Assembly (NCBI RefSeq): GCF_001922575.1
Contig: NZ_MRCI01000001.1
Coordinates: 186,001-250,000, forward strand
DNA length: 64,000 bases
Reading direction: 5' to 3'
From: Neptunomonas phycophila
Lineage (GTDB): Bacteria > Pseudomonadota > Gammaproteobacteria > Pseudomonadales > Balneatricaceae
Shown here: piece after piece, positions 60,061 through 64,000 of the stretch
Layout: every line of letters starts with the position of its first letter
Numbering within the stretch: the first letter of the stretch is position 1
Notes under the pieces: model-generated
What the model was told of the DNA's origin: nothing
The model's input: the letters and a program-made list of their open reading frames with translations, nothing else
Database searches by the model: none
Program-made: the position numbers and the translations under genes

Positions 60061-61551
60061 TTAAAGCGCGTCTTTGAAGCGTTTGTGCTGAGCTTTAACT
60101 TCATCGCTAGGCTCGCCAGTTGCTAGGCTTACGGCAACAATCGCGATTGTAGCGAACACAATGCCTGGTACAATTTCGTACAAGTCGAACAAACCGCCGC
60201 TGAGTTGTTTCCAGACAACTACAGTTAGGCCACCAACAACTACACCCGCCAAGGCGCCTTTGCGGTTCATAGCGCTCCAGTAGAGGCTTAGAACTAGCGT
60301 AGGGCCGAATGCAGCACCAAAGCCTGCCCATGCGTAAGACACTAGGCCAAGTACTGAGCTATCAGGGTTAAGTGCCAGTAAAAGAGCAATAATGGATAAA
60401 CCAATAACCGCTACGCGACCCACTAAGACAACTTGCTTTTGGGTAGCATCTTTATTGAACACTTGCTTGTAAAAGTCTTCGGCTAATGCAGAAGAAGATA
60501 CAAGCAGTTGTGAGTCAGCAGTACTCATAATGGCAGCCAAGATCGCAGCTAATAGAATACCGGCCACAACGGGGTGGAACATTGCGTTCACTAAAACCAT
60601 GAAGATTTTTTCGCCGTCACCTAAAGTGCCTGCAAGGTTGGTATCCACGTAAATCATACCGGTGAAGCCAACTAATATAGCACCGGCCATTGCAATGGCT
60701 GACCAAGTTACAGCGATACGACGAGCTGTAGGTACATCAGCATTGCTTCGGATAGCCGCAAAACGAGCTAAAATGTGCGGTTGGCCAAAGTAGCCTAAGC
60801 CCCAAGCTGCTAGCGATACAATGGCAATCCATGTGAGAGGCTCACCTGATGCGTCATTCCAAATAGTGAGAAGTTCTGGGTTCTTGGCTTCTACAGCAGC
60901 AAAGAGAGCGTCAAATCCGCCTTCAGACTGCATAGCAATTACAGGAACAGCAACCAATGCCGCAGCCATTAATAGACCTTGTACAAGGTCAGTCCAAGAT
61001 ACCGCTAAGAAACCACCGAATAAAGTGTAAGAGACTACACATACCGTGCCGATGACAAGTGCGAGGGTGTAATCCAAACCGAACACAGTTTCAAATAATT
61101 TGCCGCCTGCAACTAGACCCGAGCTGGTATAAAACAAGAAGAACAGCAAAATGAAAAAAGCGGAAATTACTTGCAACAAATTAGATTTGTCTTGGAAGCG
61201 CTTAGCGAAAAATTCAGGAAGAGTGATCGCATCTTCAGCAACAAAGCTATAAGTGCGTAGGCGCTTGGCAACCAGTAACCAGTTGAGCCATGTACCTAAC
61301 AATAAGCCTCCTCCTAGCCACAAAGATTCTAAGCCTGATGAAAAGGCGTAACCGGGTAACCCCAAAAGCAACCAGCCGCTCATGTCAGAAGCGCCGGCCG
61401 ATAATGCCGCTGGCCACGGTCCTAATGTACGACCACCTAAGAAGTAGTCGGAAGAATTGGCTGTGCGCCTGTATGCGTACACACCAATGGCGAGCATTAA
61501 ACCCAGATAGACGATAAAAGTGCCTATAATTGCACCGCTATTCTCAATCAT
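60061..61551 (-). CDS. putP: sodium/proline symporter
   Basis: 496 residues with about thirteen membrane helices of the SSS family. SAGASDMSGWLLLGLPGYAF, GGRTLGPWPAALSAG and ILAAIMSTADSQLLVSSSAL carry the sodium and substrate site residues of PutP. It imports proline with Na+, feeding PutA. AAGGGG is eight bases before the ATG. It lies downstream of the putA unit on the same strand but after a terminator, so it has its own promoter or read-through. Confidence 0.95.
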   Translation of the reverse strand: MIENSGAIIGTFIVYLGLMLAIGVYAYRRTANSSDYFLGGRTLGPWPAALSAGASDMSGWLLLGLPGYAFSSGLESLWLGGGLLLGTWLNWLLVAKRLRTYSFVAEDAITLPEFFAKRFQDKSNLLQVISAFFILLFFLFYTSSGLVAGGKLFETVFGLDYTLALVIGTVCVVSYTLFGGFLAVSWTDLVQGLLMAAALVAVPVIAMQSEGGFDALFAAVEAKNPELLTIWNDASGEPLTWIAIVSLAAWGLGYFGQPHILARFAAIRSNADVPTARRIAVTWSAIAMAGAILVGFTGMIYVDTNLAGTLGDGEKIFMVLVNAMFHPVVAGILLAAILAAIMSTADSQLLVSSSALAEDFYKQVFNKDATQKQVVLVGRVAVIGLSIIALLLALNPDSSVLGLVSYAWAGFGAAFGPTLVLSLYWSAMNRKGALAGVVVGGLTVVVWKQLSGGLFDLYEIVPGIVFATIAIVAVSLATGEPSDEVKAQHKRFKDAL

Positions 61552-61613
61552 TGAGATGACCCCTTTTATAAGTATAGTTTCCAGTAAGCACAGGGTTTAC
61601 TGGCCGATAGATG

Positions 61614-61642
61614 AAAAAAACGCCAGACATTGCGCTGGCGTT
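61614..61642 (-). terminator. terminator after the PutA C-terminal-domain gene
   Basis: Stem AACGCCAG / CTGGCGTT with an eight-base loop. On the minus strand it is followed by a run of T, ten bases after the stop of the gene at 61652. Confidence 0.87.
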
Positions 61643-61651
61643 ATTCTTTTT

Positions 61652-62329
61652 TTAATGATCGTTGCTGCCACCCAATTCCAGCAACGAGGCGTTCCCACCC
61701 ACGGCCGTAGTGTTTACGGTGAGAGTGGTTTCTGTCGTAAACCGCCAAGGGTAATCTTGGCTAGTTTGTAGCACGCTGTTATCCCAGTCGGTTTCTGAGA
61801 TTAACTGCGCCAATGCTCCTCCGCGCTTTGATAAAAGGCGGTTGAGTACTGTTTCGTTTTCGGCACTTCCGACAAAGGCGTATGCCGCAAAATTAATATC
61901 GTTCGCTAGCGTTTCTAGAGAGGAGTCGCTGATATGTACGAGCCCTTTTGGCAAGGCTTCAGCCAAAGAGGAAGCTAGTGCTTTTGCCGCAGGTGAGCAC
62001 GCTTGTAAGACGACAGCGTTGCCAGTCGCCAATGCTGTAAAGGCGTGAGCTGCAAATGCATTACTGGCTGCTGGTGTGGATGCTGTGTCGTCGCAACATA
62101 CAGCTACAACGCCGCGTCCACCCCATAGCAGTGTATTTGCTTCACCCGTTGGTCCTGGTAAAACCAGCTCTTCTTCCATATGGTTAGCTATTTTTTCAAG
62201 TAGCCACGCCGCTAATGAATAATGTTGCGCGATCGGGGTTAAAAGTGCCACTCGAGCAGCCGCGCTTTTATTATTCCATAGCTCTTGTGCTGACAAGGCT
62301 GATTGGGTCTGAGTGTTTAATTCAGTCAT
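61652..62329 (-). CDS. stand-alone C-terminal (ALDH-superfamily) domain of PutA
   Basis: 225 residues. LVLPGPTGEANTLLW and the ending TLTVNTTAVGGNASLLELG match, in order, the C-terminal domain of long PutA proteins (E. coli has LLPGPTGERNTW and SVNTAAAGGNASL). That domain is an inactive ALDH-like fold whose end forms a flap that helps seal the substrate tunnel. Here it is a separate gene. It begins 10 bases after the putA stop in another frame, with AAGGGGA as its own ribosome site. It has no catalytic cysteine motif. It probably binds PutA in trans; this is inference. A one-base indel in putA is the alternative. Confidence 0.8.
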   Translation of the reverse strand: MTELNTQTQSALSAQELWNNKSAAARVALLTPIAQHYSLAAWLLEKIANHMEEELVLPGPTGEANTLLWGGRGVVAVCCDDTASTPAASNAFAAHAFTALATGNAVVLQACSPAAKALASSLAEALPKGLVHISDSSLETLANDINFAAYAFVGSAENETVLNRLLSKRGGALAQLISETDWDNSVLQTSQDYPWRFTTETTLTVNTTAVGGNASLLELGGSNDH

Positions 62330-62339
62330 GTTCTTCCCC

Positions 62340-64000
62340 TTATGCCTGAGCTGTATCTAAAACGGTATGGTGTTCTACCGTAAAACGATTGAGATAGTGC
62401 GGCCCGCCGGCTTTAGGGCCGGTACCTGAAAGACCTTGTCCGCCGAAAGGTTGAACCCCAACAACAGCGCCGACTTGATCTCGGTTGATATATATGTTGC
62501 CAGCTTTTACGCGCTGTGCAATATGCTTGGCTGTCGTTTCGTTGCGTGAATGCACCCCTAAAGTGAGGCCGAAACCTGTTGCATTAATGCGATCGATAAC
62601 CGCATCCAGCTCTTTCGCTTTATAGCGGACTACGTGAAGAATAGGGCCAAACTGCTCTTCGGTAAGCTGGTCGATAGAATCGATAACAAATGCAGTTGGA
62701 GCAACAAACGTTCCTTTTTCAGCGTACGCCGGTAAAGGAGACTCTGCAATGAGTGTTGCTTCTTGTTTGAGGCGTGCAATATGGTTAAGTAAGCCGCTTT
62801 GCGCTTCACGGTCAATAACTGGACCTATATCGGTTTTGTGCTGCTCAGGCAGACCTACAGAGCGTTCTTGCATGGCACCTTTGATCATAGGGATGATTCG
62901 ATCAGCTACATCCTGTTGTACAAACAGCACTCGAAGCGCAGAACAACGTTGGCCGGCTGATGCAAAAGCGGATCGAACCACATCACGTACCACTTGCTCA
63001 GGCAAAGATGTAGAGTCAATAATCATTGCGTTTTGACCGCCGGTCTCAGCGATGAATGGCACAGGCGCTGCGTCACGTGTTGCTAAAGCGGCGTTAATTA
63101 AACGAGCTGTATCAGTGGAGCCGGTGAAGGCAACGCCAGCTACACGGCTATCGGAGGTCAGCGGTGCACCTACTGTCGCACCATCACCCGGCATAAACTG
63201 AATAGCTCCGGCTGGAATGCCAGCTTCAAGCATGAGTTCAATAGCACGAAATGCAATAAGACCTGTTTGCTCTGCAGGTTTAGCAATAACCGTGTTGCCT
63301 GCGGCTAAGGCTGCAGTAACTTGGCCTAAAAATATCGCTAACGGGAAGTTCCAGGGCGAAATGCACACGAATACGCCGCGTCCTTTACGAGTCATCTGAA
63401 CGGTGCGTTGATCATGGCGAGTGAAGCTGACGGGAGCACTCATGTTTTTGCGTGCTTGGACAGCATAATAACGGCAGAAATCAACGGCCTCGCGGACTTC
63501 ATCAATACTGTCTTGGATTGTTTTTCCGGCTTCACGATGACAAAGAGCCATGAACTCGCCGTAGTTTTCTTCCAATAAATCAGCTAGCTTTTCTAACGCC
63601 GTTGCGCGCTCATTCACTGGCGTATCACGCCATGCAGGGTAGGCTTGGGCGGCGGTGTTCAGAGCATCATTAACCAAATTAGCATTAGCCCATCCGATGC
63701 TACCTACGGTTTCGCTGTGGTCGTATGGTGCTAGAACAGATTTAATGTCCACGTTTTCGGTTATTAATTGGCCATTGATAAGAGGGCCAGCCTTCCATTG
63801 TGTCTGCATGAAAGGCTTAATGCGATCGCTAAACGTTGACCACTCGTGCTCAATTTCGATGTTGAAGCCTTGTGAGTTACGACGCTCATCACCGTAAAGG
63901 TCAGCTGGTAACGGAATGTGAGGATTAGCCAGTGGTGAACGGCCCGCAAGGACGTCTGCGGGATGGTGAACAAGGTCCTCAATAGGGCAGCGAGCGTCCA
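62340..64000 (-). CDS. putA: bifunctional proline dehydrogenase/P5C dehydrogenase, C-terminal part (5' end outside window)
   Basis: The frame is open to the window edge (552 residues visible), so an internal ATG at 63809 is not the start. The visible chain begins with the linker after the proline dehydrogenase domain (NPHIPLPADLYGDERRNSQG). It then holds the full glutamate semialdehyde dehydrogenase domain: ISPWNFPLAIFLGQ, FTGSTDTA, FIAETGGQN and the catalytic cysteine in SAGQRCSALR (codon near 62945). It ends GTGPKAGGPHYLNRF and then 13 more residues. The usual C-terminal domain is missing from the chain and is encoded by the next gene. It oxidises proline to glutamate. Confidence 0.93.
   Translation of the reverse strand, partial: DARCPIEDLVHHPADVLAGRSPLANPHIPLPADLYGDERRNSQGFNIEIEHEWSTFSDRIKPFMQTQWKAGPLINGQLITENVDIKSVLAPYDHSETVGSIGWANANLVNDALNTAAQAYPAWRDTPVNERATALEKLADLLEENYGEFMALCHREAGKTIQDSIDEVREAVDFCRYYAVQARKNMSAPVSFTRHDQRTVQMTRKGRGVFVCISPWNFPLAIFLGQVTAALAAGNTVIAKPAEQTGLIAFRAIELMLEAGIPAGAIQFMPGDGATVGAPLTSDSRVAGVAFTGSTDTARLINAALATRDAAPVPFIAETGGQNAMIIDSTSLPEQVVRDVVRSAFASAGQRCSALRVLFVQQDVADRIIPMIKGAMQERSVGLPEQHKTDIGPVIDREAQSGLLNHIARLKQEATLIAESPLPAYAEKGTFVAPTAFVIDSIDQLTEEQFGPILHVVRYKAKELDAVIDRINATGFGLTLGVHSRNETTAKHIAQRVKAGNIYINRDQVGAVVGVQPFGGQGLSGTGPKAGGPHYLNRFTVEHHTVLDTAQA

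Noticed and set aside
61652..63809. Two independent aldehyde dehydrogenase genes in place of putA
   Set aside because: The frame of the larger piece is open to the window edge with PutA linker sequence, and the smaller piece ends with the PutA C-terminal motif and lacks a catalytic cysteine.

Overview
The window is chromosomal DNA of a gammaproteobacterium. The best fit is a marine member of the Oceanospirillales/Oceanospirillaceae. This rests on protein similarity recalled from memory and on gene order resembling Pseudomonas and its relatives: tkt-epd-pgk-fba; argS-ftsN-hslV-hslU; priA-rpmE-nuclease-maeB-mrcA-pilMNOPQ-aroK-aroB-damX-gltB-gltD. Base composition looks moderate. No rRNA, tRNA, insertion sequence, prophage or CRISPR array was seen, so this is mostly core genome with a few accessory insertions.

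Layout. 1-3.8 kb: central carbon cluster (transketolase C-terminus, erythrose-4-phosphate dehydrogenase, phosphoglycerate kinase, class II aldolase). 3.9-6.3 kb: a periplasmic SUOX-fold protein tightly coupled to a GGDEF-EAL protein. 6.4-12.8 kb: accessory block (DUF937 protein, YitT membrane protein, cold-shock protein, sirtuin, small unknown protein, CPA1-type antiporter, outer-membrane protein). 12.9-18 kb: HdfR-like LysR regulator, ECF sigma factor, AstE/AspA-type deacylase, malate synthase G. 18.3-29.2 kb: MscK-type channel, alpha/beta hydrolase, SerA, PpnP, a LysR/MFS divergent pair, PpiC, an FAH hydrolase-DUF2927-HemJ operon. 29.3-35.8 kb: ubiJ, ubiE, a DUF971 gene, hslUV under a sigma-32-like promoter, ftsN, argS. 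35.9-41.4 kb: a chemoreceptor inserted between argS and priA, then rpmE and a secreted nuclease. 41.6-53.6 kb: malic enzyme, PBP1a, and a long pilMNOPQ-aroKB-damX transcription unit. 53.8-64 kb: glutamate synthase gltBD, proline symporter putP, and a putA whose C-terminal domain is encoded by a separate gene.

How the genes work together. The first block serves glycolysis, the Calvin-type sugar shuffle and vitamin B6 precursor supply. glcB and maeB handle malate. gltBD, putA and putP handle nitrogen and proline. mrcA, ftsN and damX act in wall synthesis and division. pilM-Q build the type IV pilus machine.

The most unusual items are: a proline utilization A enzyme split in two inside the linker before its C-terminal ALDH-like domain; a perfect 21-copy CCAGCT hexanucleotide tract in damX; the rpmE terminator lying inside the signal-peptide codons of the next gene; a cysteine-free SUOX-fold sensor candidate paired with a c-di-GMP enzyme; and long multi-tier hairpins at two gene ends. 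No clearly new multi-gene defence or mobile system was found.
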